From positions 1 through 64,000 of the forward strand of contig JBKCGI010000088.1 of assembly GCA_046303515.1 (NCBI GenBank): a DNA stretch of 64,000 nt. The letters are read 5' to 3'. This DNA comes from M2408 sp046303515. Lineage in GTDB: Bacteria; Bacteroidota; Bacteroidia; Flavobacteriales_D; Crocinitomicaceae. Under the pieces are notes generated by a model, which saw only the letters and a program-made list of their open reading frames with translations, was not told where the DNA came from and did no database searches. How positions within the stretch are numbered: position 1 is the stretch's first letter; each line of letters opens with the position of its first letter. Both the position numbers and the translations under genes were made by a program. Below, one piece after another: positions 53,216 through 61,761 of this stretch.

Positions 53216-54889
53216 ATGTTTTACAGAAAAGCCATAGAAAATTTAGTGAATTGGAAAAACTCAAGTAGCAGAAAACCTTTGGTGATACGTGGGGCAAGAC
53301 AAGTTGGTAAAACAACACTCGTAAATGAGTTTTCAAGAAATTATACCCAATATTTATATCTCAATTTAGAAAAAGCGGAGAACAAAAATTTGTTTTTAGA
53401 ATACACTGACATACAAGAAATCGCGCAGCAATTATTTTTTAAACACAATTTGCAATGGAGCGAAAGAGCAAATACCTTGTTGTTTATAGACGAAATACAA
53501 GAAGTGCCAACAGCCATCAATTTTTTGCGTTATTTCAAGGAAGATTTACCAGAATTACATGTTATAGCTGCTGGAAGTATGTTAGAAACTCTTTTAGGAA
53601 AAAACATCAGTTTTCCTGTTGGGCGAGTTTCCTATTTGGTGTTGAGACCAGTTTCTTTTGAAGAGTTTTTAGTGGCGATAAATGAAAAATTAGCCTTTGA
53701 ACAATTGCATCACGTTCCCTTAAATTCATTTGCATATTCGAAATTGCTAAAATTATTTCACACCTACGCAATCATAGGAGGAATGCCAGAAATCGTGGAA
53801 GAATTTGCCAAAAATAGAGATTATACTTCTCTGAAATTTAAATACGAAGAGTTACTCAATTCCTATCACGAAGATGCTGAAAAATATGCCAAATCACCCG
53901 AACAATTGCAGTTGATACGCTTTTTATTAGATCAATTGTTATTTGAAGCGGGAAATAGAATCACGTTTCAAGGTTTTGGGAAATCGAATTACAAATCAAA
54001 AGATGTGGGAGAAGTTTTGCGAACCTTACAAAAAACACATTTAGTTCATTTACTTTATCCCTGCACAGGTTTTGGAATCCCAGTGGAACAAGATTTTCGT
54101 AAAAGTCCAAGATTACAATTTCTAGACACCGGTTTAATAAATTACAAAGTTGGTTTGCAGCTAGAAATCATAGGTTCGAAAGATTTGTGTTCAGTATACC
54201 AAGGTAGGATGATCGAACATTTGGTCGGCCAGGAACTTTTATCCACCTTAAGTTTACCCCTAGAACGCATCTATTTTTGGGTACGTGACAAAAACAGTTC
54301 GAGTGCCGAATTGGATTTCGTTTATCCCTTTGAAGGAAAATTAGTTCCAATAGAGGTGAAATCTGGACCAAAAGGAACAATCAAATCTTTGACTTTATTC
54401 ATGGAGCAATCACAATTGAATTTCGCCATACGTTATTATGCTGGAGAATTGAAATTAGATACCGTTCAAACACCAAGAGGGAAAAATTTTTATCTCTTGA
54501 ATCTACCGTATTTCTTGGCTTCCAAAACAGAAGACTATATCAAGTGGTTGTTGGAAACTTTGCCAAAGGAAGAACTCAATTTAGTGCAAGAACCTGTAGG
54601 TGTTTACCAGAAAACGAAAAAACCTGAAAAAGTCGCTTCCACTTTGGATGAATTGTCGGATGAACATTTCAAAATATTGGCTTTTTGCAAAACAGAAGCC
54701 AGACAAAGTAAAGAAATTATCGCAGATTGTTTGCATTTGAGTTTTCAAACACGGAATAAAAGACTATATATCAAACCTTTACTGGATTTGGGCTTACTCG
54801 AATGGACGGATAAGGAAAATCCTAAAAACAGAAGACAACAATATCGTTTGACGGAAAAGGGTCTAAAATTGATAAAATCATACTTGTAG
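53216..54889 (+). CDS. DUF4143-type AAA ATPase with C-terminal winged helix
   Basis: A 557-aa protein starting at ATG 53216 (a GTG lies one codon earlier). The ATPase domain has Walker A GARQVGKTT, Walker B LLFIDEIQEVP and a sensor segment IAAGSMLE. The DUF4143 domain follows (AIIGGMPEIVEEF, then LDFVYPFEGKLVPIEVKSGPKG, a PD-(D/E)xK-like nuclease motif). The last about 75 residues look like a winged helix (HFKILAFCKTEARQSKEIIAD ... NRRQQYRLTEKG). The family is abundant and mobile, and its cellular role is not established. Operator-like repeats stand upstream, and a long palindrome overlaps the stop codon. Confidence 0.85.
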   Translation: MFYRKAIENLVNWKNSSSRKPLVIRGARQVGKTTLVNEFSRNYTQYLYLNLEKAENKNLFLEYTDIQEIAQQLFFKHNLQWSERANTLLFIDEIQEVPTAINFLRYFKEDLPELHVIAAGSMLETLLGKNISFPVGRVSYLVLRPVSFEEFLVAINEKLAFEQLHHVPLNSFAYSKLLKLFHTYAIIGGMPEIVEEFAKNRDYTSLKFKYEELLNSYHEDAEKYAKSPEQLQLIRFLLDQLLFEAGNRITFQGFGKSNYKSKDVGEVLRTLQKTHLVHLLYPCTGFGIPVEQDFRKSPRLQFLDTGLINYKVGLQLEIIGSKDLCSVYQGRMIEHLVGQELLSTLSLPLERIYFWVRDKNSSSAELDFVYPFEGKLVPIEVKSGPKGTIKSLTLFMEQSQLNFAIRYYAGELKLDTVQTPRGKNFYLLNLPYFLASKTEDYIKWLLETLPKEELNLVQEPVGVYQKTKKPEKVASTLDELSDEHFKILAFCKTEARQSKEIIADCLHLSFQTRNKRLYIKPLLDLGLLEWTDKENPKNRRQQYRLTEKGLKLIKSYL

Positions 54890-54921
54890 CGACCTTGCAT
54901 GCAAAGTCCCTACAAGTATGA
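54878..54921. repeat. Long imperfect palindrome overlapping the DUF4143 gene stop
   Basis: Twelve pairs from TCATACTTGTAG inward, a C-C mismatch, then GAC / GTC, a mismatch, and TTGC / GCAA around an AT apex. The core GTAGcGAC..TTGCATGCAA..GTCcCTAC resembles the REP-like palindrome at 30125 (GAC-x-CATG-x-GTC). It includes the last codons of the gene and, followed by TTTTTA, may serve as a terminator. Confidence 0.7.
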
Positions 54922-54926
54922 TGTTT

Positions 54927-56285
54927 TTATCGTTTAACAATCCGTTTTGTAAAAATTTGCCCCTCATTCTCAACTGAAATCATATAAATTCCCGCATTCA
55001 AATTCCCAATTTCAAGTGTAGTGTTTTGGCGTAAATTTCCTTTTAAGACTGCTTGATTGAGCATATTTGTTAAAGTGAAAGTTGCATTTTCGTCATTTCC
55101 TAAGAATTCAATTACCACTTCATTCGTAGCTGGATTCGGGAACACTTTGAACGATTGTTTCTCGTTTGATAATTCCTCTGAAGCCAAGGAACATGCTGGG
55201 AGATAATCGATTAATGCTTTGTACATCAAAACAGTTATTCCGTCGATGGCAGACCAATCGTCATTTGAAAGACCACAAACTACTGCACTGCTGCAAGGAT
55301 CGTACACAGAACGTGACTTGTAACCGTGTGTTGAGCCACCATGACCCCAATTTTCACGGTCGTAAAAATTAGTGCGTTGGATACCAAGTCCATAATTTCC
55401 AATTCCGTCAAAGTCAACAAAGTTTGTCAATTCATCAAAAGAACTTTGACTTAAAACTTGTCCATCCATCAAGGCATGATACCAGTGCGCCATATCAGCA
55501 GCAGTTGAAAAAATTGCTCCTGCAGGTCCACCAGCACTATTCAAGGAAACTCTCGAAGTATCGTGGTAATCCACGTGATCGTGCCAACGATGAGCCAACG
55601 GAGTTATTTCTGCTTCACCGTAATCGTAAAAAGTATTGTTGAGGTTTAGGGGAGTGAAAATGTTTTGTCTCACCAATTGCGCCATCGTCTGGCCTGTCGC
55701 TTCTTCCGCTATCATTCCTGCCAAAATATAGTTGATGTTTGAATAACTATAAGATGTACCAGCAGGAAAAAGTGCAGCACCCAAATAGGAAAAGACTTCA
55801 GCTGATGAAAATTCATGTGTTGGGTGCGCATTGATCGAATCGAGAAGAGATGTTGAAAAGAATGGATCTTCAATACCGCTTGTGTGATTTAATAATTGTC
55901 GCACAGTTATGGCAGGATTTACATTTGGAATGGGATCCAACCACGTACTAATCGGACTATCTAAATCAATGATTTGTTGTTCATCCAATTTGAGCATTGT
56001 AACTCCGATAAACAATTTAGAATTGCTCGCTAATCCTTGTTTCATGTCCGGAGTTAGGTTTACTCCTGGATGAGAAATTCCACTGACACCCGTCCAATAA
56101 CCTTCTCCAGGACAAAAAATGCCAATCGAAACGCCTTTTGTGTTGCCTGTGCCAGCGAAGATATTCACAAGGCTATCTAATTTGATTTGCAACAAAGTGC
56201 TTAAGTTTGGACTTACTGTTTGCGCTTCCACAGTTTGGAGCATAGCAATGCCCATCACCATTAGGTAAATCATTTTCTTCATCAT
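54927..56285 (-). CDS. Secreted serine hydrolase (class C beta-lactamase fold) with T9SS tail
   Basis: A 452-aa protein with a signal peptide (about 1-21). The serine hydrolase domain shows SxxK at S87-N-S-K90, a YSN motif in SYSYSNINYILAGM and the third motif HGG in WGHGGSTHGYKS. These mark the beta-lactamase/D-alanyl-D-alanine carboxypeptidase family (S12). The end is a type A secretion tail (FKVFPNPATNEVVIEFLG ... GIYMISVENEGQIFTKRIVKR), so the enzyme should be exported by T9SS. The substrate may be a peptide or ester; beta-lactam hydrolysis is not implied. Confidence 0.9.
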   Translation of the reverse strand: MMKKMIYLMVMGIAMLQTVEAQTVSPNLSTLLQIKLDSLVNIFAGTGNTKGVSIGIFCPGEGYWTGVSGISHPGVNLTPDMKQGLASNSKLFIGVTMLKLDEQQIIDLDSPISTWLDPIPNVNPAITVRQLLNHTSGIEDPFFSTSLLDSINAHPTHEFSSAEVFSYLGAALFPAGTSYSYSNINYILAGMIAEEATGQTMAQLVRQNIFTPLNLNNTFYDYGEAEITPLAHRWHDHVDYHDTSRVSLNSAGGPAGAIFSTAADMAHWYHALMDGQVLSQSSFDELTNFVDFDGIGNYGLGIQRTNFYDRENWGHGGSTHGYKSRSVYDPCSSAVVCGLSNDDWSAIDGITVLMYKALIDYLPACSLASEELSNEKQSFKVFPNPATNEVVIEFLGNDENATFTLTNMLNQAVLKGNLRQNTTLEIGNLNAGIYMISVENEGQIFTKRIVKR

Positions 56286-56501
56286 CTTTGATTTTAATAG
56301 TTAGTAATAGTTGGGCCTTTTTTTGAAAGTAGTAGTATTTCGCCCGTTGTTTCTTTTAAGACGAGGAAGTAAAAAAAGGGTTGCCTTAAAATTGAAAAAA
56401 TTATTAGGAATGCATAATAAAAAAGATTGAAAAGTTTAAGTTTTACTTTCTTCAATCTGCAACCTAATATTGAACTTCCACCGTTATCTAGGTTCTATTT
56501 T
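56286..56501. other. Spacer between the serine hydrolase and the Fic operator array
   Basis: AT-rich spacer between divergent genes. I see no ORF, exact -7 box for the minus gene, or repeat in it. Confidence 0.4.
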
Positions 56502-56652
56502 TGTTTTTTTCTTACGTTTTTATATATCGAAAACTCCAAAAACTATACATGAATTTTAAACTATGTATAGAAAATCGAAAAATCTATACATGAAATTGGA
56601 GCTTTGTATAGAAAAATGCATTATCTTTACATGAAATTCGTGTTTTATGACT
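56502..56652 (+). promoter_or_regulatory. Operator array at the Fic gene promoter (41-bp period)
   Basis: Dyads of type CTATACAT-N12-ATGTATAG (28 bp) begin at 56543 and 56584. Degenerate units in the same 41-bp register occur at 56502 (right half only) and 56625 (left half CTTTACAT). The last unit overlaps the -7 box TATCTTTA (56622-56629) and the start codon. Period 41 bp is four helical turns. This looks like cooperative repressor binding that would switch off the Fic gene. Confidence 0.75.
56529..56614 (+). repeat. 86-bp direct repeat, upstream copy
   Basis: Identical over 86 bp to 57763-57848. It contains two full dyads and starts at GAAAACTCC. Together the two copies bracket the Fic gene. 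Confidence 0.9.
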
Positions 56653-57711
56653 TGGGAACCAACTTTTTTGCCCTTAACATTTGATGTTGAAACGAAAGCT
56701 GTTTTGAAAAAATTAGCTGGAGCTCACCGCGCTTTGGCTGAGTTAAAAGGTACTGCTCAGAGTATTCCAAAACAAGACATTTTAATCAACACCTTAGCTT
56801 TACAAGAAGCTAAAGACAGTTCTGAGGTCGAAAATATTGTTACGACACATGATGAATTATATAAAAGTACTTTGAATGTAAATAATTATTTTTCTTCTGA
56901 AACCAAAGAAGTGCAAAATTACGTTTCGGCTTTGAAAAGAGGTTTTGAAATAGTCAAAACAAAAAAAGTATTGACGATAAATGGAATTCTTGAAATTCAG
57001 GAAGTTTTAGAAAAAAATAATGCGGGACTGAGAAAAATACCTGGAACAAATCTTAAAAATCAAGCAACAGGAGAAGTAATATTTACTCCGCCACAAGATA
57101 AAAGAGTAATCGAAGATTTGATGTTAAATCTTGAAAAGTTTATCAATGATTCAGAATTAACAGATTTGGATCCAATAGTAAAAATGGCGATAATTCATTT
57201 TCAATTTGAAAGTATTCACCCATTTTATGACGGAAATGGCAGAACTGGAAGAATTATCAATATTCTGTTTTTGGTTTTAAATGAATTATTGGAGTTACCA
57301 ATTTTGTATTTAAGTCGCTATATTATTCGCCACAAGCAAGATTATTACAGGCTACTTCAAGAAATTAGAACAACAAACAATTGGGAAGAATGGATTGTTT
57401 TTATGATAAATGCTGTAGAAAAAACTGCCAATGAAACCATTCAATTGATTGCAGAAATAAAAGAAGTAATGCAAAAATATAAAATTCAATTAAGAGCTAA
57501 TTATAAATTTTATAGTCAGGAATTATTAAATCATTTATTCAAACAACCTTACACAAAAATTGAATTTCTAATGCAAAATTTAGGTATTAGTCGCATAACT
57601 GCTAGCAATTACCTGAATCAATTGGCAAAAGATGGTTTGTTGAAAAAACAAAAAAATGGCAACACCAATTATTACATCAATGTTGAGTTAATGAACACTT
57701 TAACAAAATAA
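56647..57711 (+). CDS. Fic-domain protein with inhibitory helix and C-terminal winged helix
   Basis: A 354-aa Fic protein. The catalytic motif HPFYDGNGRTGR (H191) is intact, so it should transfer AMP or another nucleotide group to a target protein. The class II autoinhibitory motif S58-x3-E62-N63 lies in the N-terminal region. An N-terminal DUF4172/Fic_N-like segment starts the protein. The last about 65 residues form a winged helix (YTKIEFLMQNLGISRITASNYLNQLAKDGLLKK), a DNA-binding domain. Targets are unknown. A palindromic operator array covers its promoter, and a copy of it lies downstream, so the gene may regulate itself and be mobile. Confidence 0.92.
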   Translation: MTWEPTFLPLTFDVETKAVLKKLAGAHRALAELKGTAQSIPKQDILINTLALQEAKDSSEVENIVTTHDELYKSTLNVNNYFSSETKEVQNYVSALKRGFEIVKTKKVLTINGILEIQEVLEKNNAGLRKIPGTNLKNQATGEVIFTPPQDKRVIEDLMLNLEKFINDSELTDLDPIVKMAIIHFQFESIHPFYDGNGRTGRIINILFLVLNELLELPILYLSRYIIRHKQDYYRLLQEIRTTNNWEEWIVFMINAVEKTANETIQLIAEIKEVMQKYKIQLRANYKFYSQELLNHLFKQPYTKIEFLMQNLGISRITASNYLNQLAKDGLLKKQKNGNTNYYINVELMNTLTK

Positions 57712-57735
57712 GTTATAAATAAAAATACCTATAAA

Positions 57736-57848
57736 CTATACATAGTTATTATTGTATGTATAGAAAACTCCAAAAACTATACATGAATTTTAAACTATGT
57801 ATAGAAAATCGAAAAATCTATACATGAAATTGGAGCTTTGTATAGAAA
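57736..57848 (+). repeat. Three tandem 41-bp dyad units downstream of the Fic gene, with the second 86-bp repeat
   Basis: Perfect 28-bp dyads begin at 57736, 57777 and 57818 (exactly 41 bp apart). Arms are CTATACAT and ATGTATAG; the right arm of the third is TTGTATAG. The unit from 57763 to 57848 is identical to 56529-56614. The first dyad has no counterpart upstream. No promoter or gene start follows directly, so this copy is not an obvious operator. Confidence 0.85.
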
Positions 57849-57871
57849 TGGATTTCCTTTATACCAAAATA

Positions 57872-57991
57872 TCCTAAGCCCAGATGGAAACGGCATCCTG
57901 CAATGGTGATTGAGGATTTAAGATTGAGCCTGTCGAAATACGCTCGAAATCTACCATTGCAGATACAGTGGACAGCTGGAAATAGCTCTGA
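57872..57991 (+). repeat. Structured intergenic element, copy B
   Basis: It opens CCTAAGCCCAGAT and closes GGACAGCTGGAAATAGCTCTG. The core is a 9-bp stem TGCAATGGT (57899-57907) / ACCATTGCA (57953-57961) carrying a second hairpin (GATTGAGC / GCTC..AATC). CCAG / CTGG near the ends can pair and replaces the CCC / GGG of copy A at 32996, which suggests conserved structure. It lies between the Fic repeats and rpoN. A noncoding RNA, a UTR element, or a dispersed repeat are all possible. Confidence 0.55.
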
Positions 57992-58037
57992 AAAAAGCAA
58001 AAAAATTCAGAGAATTTCACAAAATCTAATTTTTTCT

Positions 58038-58045
58038 TATCTTTA
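58038..58045 (+). promoter_or_regulatory. Putative -7 box directly before rpoN
   Basis: TATCTTTA is a one-base variant of TAnnTTTG, 8 nt before the ATG. If used, the rpoN mRNA would have almost no leader. Confidence 0.4.
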
Positions 58046-58053
58046 CCCCTAGT

Positions 58054-59499
58054 ATGGCTTTAAAACAATATTTAGCACAAAAATTAGAACAGCGACTTTC
58101 GCCTCAGCAAATTCAATTGATGAAGTTGTTGCAAGTTCCGACCATGGAGTTAGATCAACGTATCAAACAAGAAATTGAGGAAAATCCTGCTTTAGAGGAG
58201 GGAAAAGACGAAAACGAAGAGGATTACGGAGACAACGAAAACGATGAATACGAGACAGAAACGGATGATGATTTTGATATTTCCGATTATTTCGACGAAG
58301 ATTCAGCCGATTATAAAACGCAAAATAACAATTCCAGCAAGGACGATGAAGAACGTGTCGTGCCGCTTTCTGGTGATCAATCTTTTCAGGAAAAATTAAC
58401 AGAACAATTGCATTTGTTGGATTTAGACGATACCCAATTTTTGATTGCAGATACCTTAATCGGAAACTTGGATGAATCGGGTTATTTAAATCGTGAGGTG
58501 GAAGCAGTGGTAGATGATTTGGCTTTTTCGGCAAACGTTTCCGTTACAGAAGAGCAAGTGGAGGAAGTTTTAGCTTTGATTCAAGAATTAGATCCCGCTG
58601 GTGTTGGCGCTAGAGATTTGAGAGAATGTTTGTTGTTGCAAATTGCCCGCAAACAAGAAGGAAATATTACGCTTTTCACTGCAAAAAAAATATTACAAGA
58701 CCATTTCGAAGAATTTACGAAAAAACACTACGATAAAATTCAGAAAAAACTGGAAATCGAAGACGAAGATTTGAAACAAGCGATTGATGAAATCATCAAA
58801 TTGAACCCAAAACCAGGTGGTTCGATGAAAGAATCAGCAAAATCGATGCAACAAATTATTCCAGATTTCATGTTGACTGAATTTGAAGGACAGTTGGAAT
58901 TGACAATCAACGGTCGAAATTCTCCTGAATTAAAAATTAGTCGCGAATACGAGCGTATGTTGAGGACTTATGCTGAAGGTGCCAAAACGTCTAAAGCAGA
59001 TAAGGAAGCGTTAACTTTTGTGCGCCAAAAATTGGAAAATGCCAAATGGTTTATTGATGCAATAAAGCAGCGTCAAAATACGTTATTGTTTACGATGGAG
59101 GCAATCATGAACTATCAACGTGAATACTTTTTAACTGGTGATGAAACCAACTTGCGTCCAATGATTTTGAAAGATATCGCGGATATGGTTGGCTTGGATA
59201 TATCGACAGTATCTCGTGTGGCAAATAGCAAATATGTGCAAACAGGCTACGGAATTTTCCCCCTTAAATATTTCTTTTCGGAGTCACTTTCAACTGATTC
59301 AGGAGAAGAAGTTTCAACACGTGAGGTAAAGAAAATTTTGTCTGAAGCAATCGAAGGAGAGCACAAGAAAAAACCGTTAACGGATGATCGTTTGGCTGAA
59401 TTGTTGAATGAAAAAGGATACAACATTGCACGTAGAACAGTTGCAAAATACCGCGAACAATTGAATATTCCTGTTGCACGTTTAAGAAAGGAGTTGTAA
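58054..59499 (+). CDS. rpoN: RNA polymerase sigma-54 factor
   Basis: A 481-aa sigma factor. The Gln-rich activator-interacting region I is at the N-terminus (LAQKLEQRLSPQQIQLMKLLQVP), followed by an acidic linker. The core-binding region includes LDPAGVGARDLRECLLLQ. The DNA-binding domain has the helix-turn-helix DISTVSRVANSKYVQT and the RpoN box ARRTVAKYRE near residue 465. It directs activator-dependent transcription. The gene ends TAATG, sharing one base with the start of the next gene. Confidence 0.97.
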   Translation: MALKQYLAQKLEQRLSPQQIQLMKLLQVPTMELDQRIKQEIEENPALEEGKDENEEDYGDNENDEYETETDDDFDISDYFDEDSADYKTQNNNSSKDDEERVVPLSGDQSFQEKLTEQLHLLDLDDTQFLIADTLIGNLDESGYLNREVEAVVDDLAFSANVSVTEEQVEEVLALIQELDPAGVGARDLRECLLLQIARKQEGNITLFTAKKILQDHFEEFTKKHYDKIQKKLEIEDEDLKQAIDEIIKLNPKPGGSMKESAKSMQQIIPDFMLTEFEGQLELTINGRNSPELKISREYERMLRTYAEGAKTSKADKEALTFVRQKLENAKWFIDAIKQRQNTLLFTMEAIMNYQREYFLTGDETNLRPMILKDIADMVGLDISTVSRVANSKYVQTGYGIFPLKYFFSESLSTDSGEEVSTREVKKILSEAIEGEHKKKPLTDDRLAELLNEKGYNIARRTVAKYREQLNIPVARLRKEL

Positions 59500-60155
59500 T
59501 GAAAATCGCTGCAAATATCATTTCTTGGTTGTTTTTACCTTTATTGATGCCAATTTATGCAGTAGCCACAGCTATGTATTTGCCTTCTATGGAGTCAGGA
59601 TTTTTTCAGCAGAATACTTTGTATTGGCTGAATCCTAATTTCAAAATTGTAGTGATTTTGTGGTTTTCTATTTTTTCTTTTTTAGCTCCTGGAATCTCAC
59701 TTTTGATACTTAAATTTTCCAAAAATATTTCTACAATAGAAATTGATAACCGAAGAGAAAGAAGTCTTCCGATTACTATAACAGCAATGTTTTGCTTCAT
59801 TTTAGGAGTGCTTTTTTTAGTAAAAGCTCCTGAGGGAATATTGCCAAAATCAATTTATGCTCTGCCTTGGGGAGGATTTATTGCTATTGTTTCAGCAGGA
59901 ATCATCAACCGTAAAACCAAAATCAGTTTACATGCCATTGGTGCAGGAATGTTACTTGGATTTTTCGTCTCCTATTATAGTTTACAAGTCGCTTTTCACT
60001 TCGAAATCCTTGTTGTTTCAGTTTTGGTATGCGGTTTGGTAATGTCTGCTAGGTTGTATTTGGGAAAACACACGCTAAAACAAGTACTTAATGGTTGTTT
60101 GTTAGGATTTGTGAGTGTGTTTGCAAGTGTTATTTTGTTTACTTTTTTATATTAA
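59499..60155 (+). CDS. PAP2-like membrane protein
   Basis: A 218-aa polytopic protein with six or so hydrophobic helices. The C-terminal half (ISLHAIGAGMLLGFFVSYY ... ARLYLGKHTLKQVLNGCLLG) resembles the last two PAP2 phosphatase motifs (SxHaa and ARxYLGaHxxxQV), but the first KxxxxxxRP motif is only partly seen near DNRRERSLP. So it may be a lipid phosphatase-like protein with reduced conservation. Coupled to rpoN by a 1-nt overlap, with the M48 gene next. Confidence 0.7.
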   Translation: MKIAANIISWLFLPLLMPIYAVATAMYLPSMESGFFQQNTLYWLNPNFKIVVILWFSIFSFLAPGISLLILKFSKNISTIEIDNRRERSLPITITAMFCFILGVLFLVKAPEGILPKSIYALPWGGFIAIVSAGIINRKTKISLHAIGAGMLLGFFVSYYSLQVAFHFEILVVSVLVCGLVMSARLYLGKHTLKQVLNGCLLGFVSVFASVILFTFLY

Positions 60156-60160
60156 TTACA

Positions 60161-60964
60161 ATGAAAAATAAAGTTATTGCTATCGTTCTATTAAGTTTAG
60201 GCTTATACACTTGTGGAACAGTTAATGAAAAAAACAAAGGAAAAGGATTAAATATCTTTCCAGTAGCTCAAGACAAAAACTTGGGGGCACAAGTTGCGGC
60301 AGAAATCGAGGGAAATCCGCAACAATATCCGATTTTAGATTCAGCAAGGAATGTAGACGTTTATAAATACATCTATCAAGTTAGAGATAATATTTTGAAT
60401 TCAGGTAAAGTTGATTTCAAAGATGATTTCAAATGGAGAGTGAGAATAATTCACGATGACAAAACCTTAAATGCGTTTTGTACACCTGGCGGATATATTT
60501 ATGTTTATACAGGGATTTTGAAATTTTTAGATTCGGAGGATCAATTAGCTGGAGTTTTAGGTCATGAAATTGGACATGCGGATATGCGTCATTCTACCAG
60601 ACAAATGACAAAACAATTTGGAGTTTCTGTCTTATTAGAAATTATAGCTGGTAATAGAGCTTTGTTGAAGGATGTAACTTCAGCAATTGTAGGTTTGAAA
60701 TTTTCTAGAACTCATGAAACTGAAGCAGATAAATGTTCTGTAAAATATTTGTGTCCAACAAAATACAATGCTGATGCTGGAGCGGAGTTTTTTGAAAAAA
60801 TTCAAGCTTTAGGTGGAGACCGTCAACCAGAATTTTTGAGTACACATCCAAATCCTGAAAATAGAATTGAAGATTTTAGAAACATGAAAGTTACTTTAGG
60901 TTGTTCTGGAACTGATAAATTTAAAACAGAATATGCAGCTATGATTGCTAAATTACCTAAATAA
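60161..60964 (+). CDS. M48-family metalloprotease lipoprotein
   Basis: A 267-aa protein starting at ATG 60161. A lipobox LYTC (Cys18) marks it as a lipoprotein. The zinc-protease motif H135-E-I-G-H139 and a downstream SRTHETEADK give the third ligand Glu, as in LoiP/BepA-type M48 proteases. The FCTPGGYIYVYTG segment is typical. Probable role: periplasmic quality control of outer-membrane proteins. Cotranscribed with rpoN and the PAP2-like gene; the cyclase gene follows after 5 nt. Confidence 0.92.
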   Translation: MKNKVIAIVLLSLGLYTCGTVNEKNKGKGLNIFPVAQDKNLGAQVAAEIEGNPQQYPILDSARNVDVYKYIYQVRDNILNSGKVDFKDDFKWRVRIIHDDKTLNAFCTPGGYIYVYTGILKFLDSEDQLAGVLGHEIGHADMRHSTRQMTKQFGVSVLLEIIAGNRALLKDVTSAIVGLKFSRTHETEADKCSVKYLCPTKYNADAGAEFFEKIQALGGDRQPEFLSTHPNPENRIEDFRNMKVTLGCSGTDKFKTEYAAMIAKLPK

Positions 60965-60969
60965 GTATT

Positions 60970-61707
60970 ATGCTATTTCATCTCAATGACAAGCAATTTA
61001 TCGACACTTCAAAAGGAAAAGATATTTCAATTGCATTAACTAACGACGAACAAAATCCAAGAGCTTGGTATGTTGATCCGCCAGTTTTTGAGCCAGTTCG
61101 TGCAAATGGTTTTATTGGGTCTGTTGCAGAAGGAGGAGGAGTAAATTTTCGAAATATATTTTTTAACCCGCACGGACACGGAACTCACACGGAATGTTTG
61201 GGTCATATCACAGAAGAGGTTTATTCGATAAATCAGCATTTGAAATCCTATTTTTTTACAGCTAAAGTTGTATCGGTAGAAGCTGAAAAAAGAGGAGAAG
61301 ATTTAGTTGTGACCAAGAATTCTTTTCCCGCATTAGAAGGAAATTTTGAAGCGATTATTATTCGAACTTTACCAAATTCTGAGTCAAAAAAACACTTGAA
61401 CTATTCTGCAACAAATCCACCTTATTTGGATTTAGATGTCATTGAATTGCTGGAAAAACATCAGGTAAAACATTTATTATTAGACTTACCTTCTGTAGAT
61501 CGCGAGGAAGATGGCGGCGTTTTAGCTTTTCATCACGCTTTTTGGAAAGTGCCCGAAAATCCGCAATTCGACAAAACAATTACCGAATTGATTTATGTTT
61601 CAGACGAAATTAAAGATGGAGATTATATTTTAAATCTTCAAACGGCTCCTTTCGAGAATGATGCTAGTCCGAGTAGACCGGTTTTGTTTGAGATTTTTGA
61701 GAAATAA
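60970..61707 (+). CDS. Cyclase/arylformamidase-family metal-dependent hydrolase
   Basis: A 245-aa protein with the cyclase-family zinc site FNPHGHGTHTECLGHI and a later LLLDLPSVDREEDGG...FHHAFW. These match the kynurenine formamidase/PF04199 group. Kynurenine pathway genes are not visible, so arylformamidase is only one possibility. No signal peptide. It ends the rpoN operon with a terminator. Confidence 0.85.
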   Translation: MLFHLNDKQFIDTSKGKDISIALTNDEQNPRAWYVDPPVFEPVRANGFIGSVAEGGGVNFRNIFFNPHGHGTHTECLGHITEEVYSINQHLKSYFFTAKVVSVEAEKRGEDLVVTKNSFPALEGNFEAIIIRTLPNSESKKHLNYSATNPPYLDLDVIELLEKHQVKHLLLDLPSVDREEDGGVLAFHHAFWKVPENPQFDKTITELIYVSDEIKDGDYILNLQTAPFENDASPSRPVLFEIFEK

Positions 61708-61742
61708 AAAAACGTCGCCTAATTTAATAGAACGACGTTTGG
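61704..61742. terminator. Terminator between the cyclase and adhesin genes
   Basis: An AAACGTCG / CGACGTTT stem with a 15-nt loop. A run of A residues on the left gives a good T run for the minus-strand adhesin transcript. A second small hairpin (ATCAAG / CTTGAT) follows at 61743-61757. Confidence 0.75.
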
Positions 61743-61761
61743 ATCAAGTATCTTGATTTCC

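Noticed and set aside
57736..57848. Regularly spaced 28-bp repeats that could be a CRISPR array
   Set aside because: Each unit is a palindrome with a variable 12-nt centre, the gaps are only 13 nt of A-rich sequence, and no cas genes are near. An operator array fits better.
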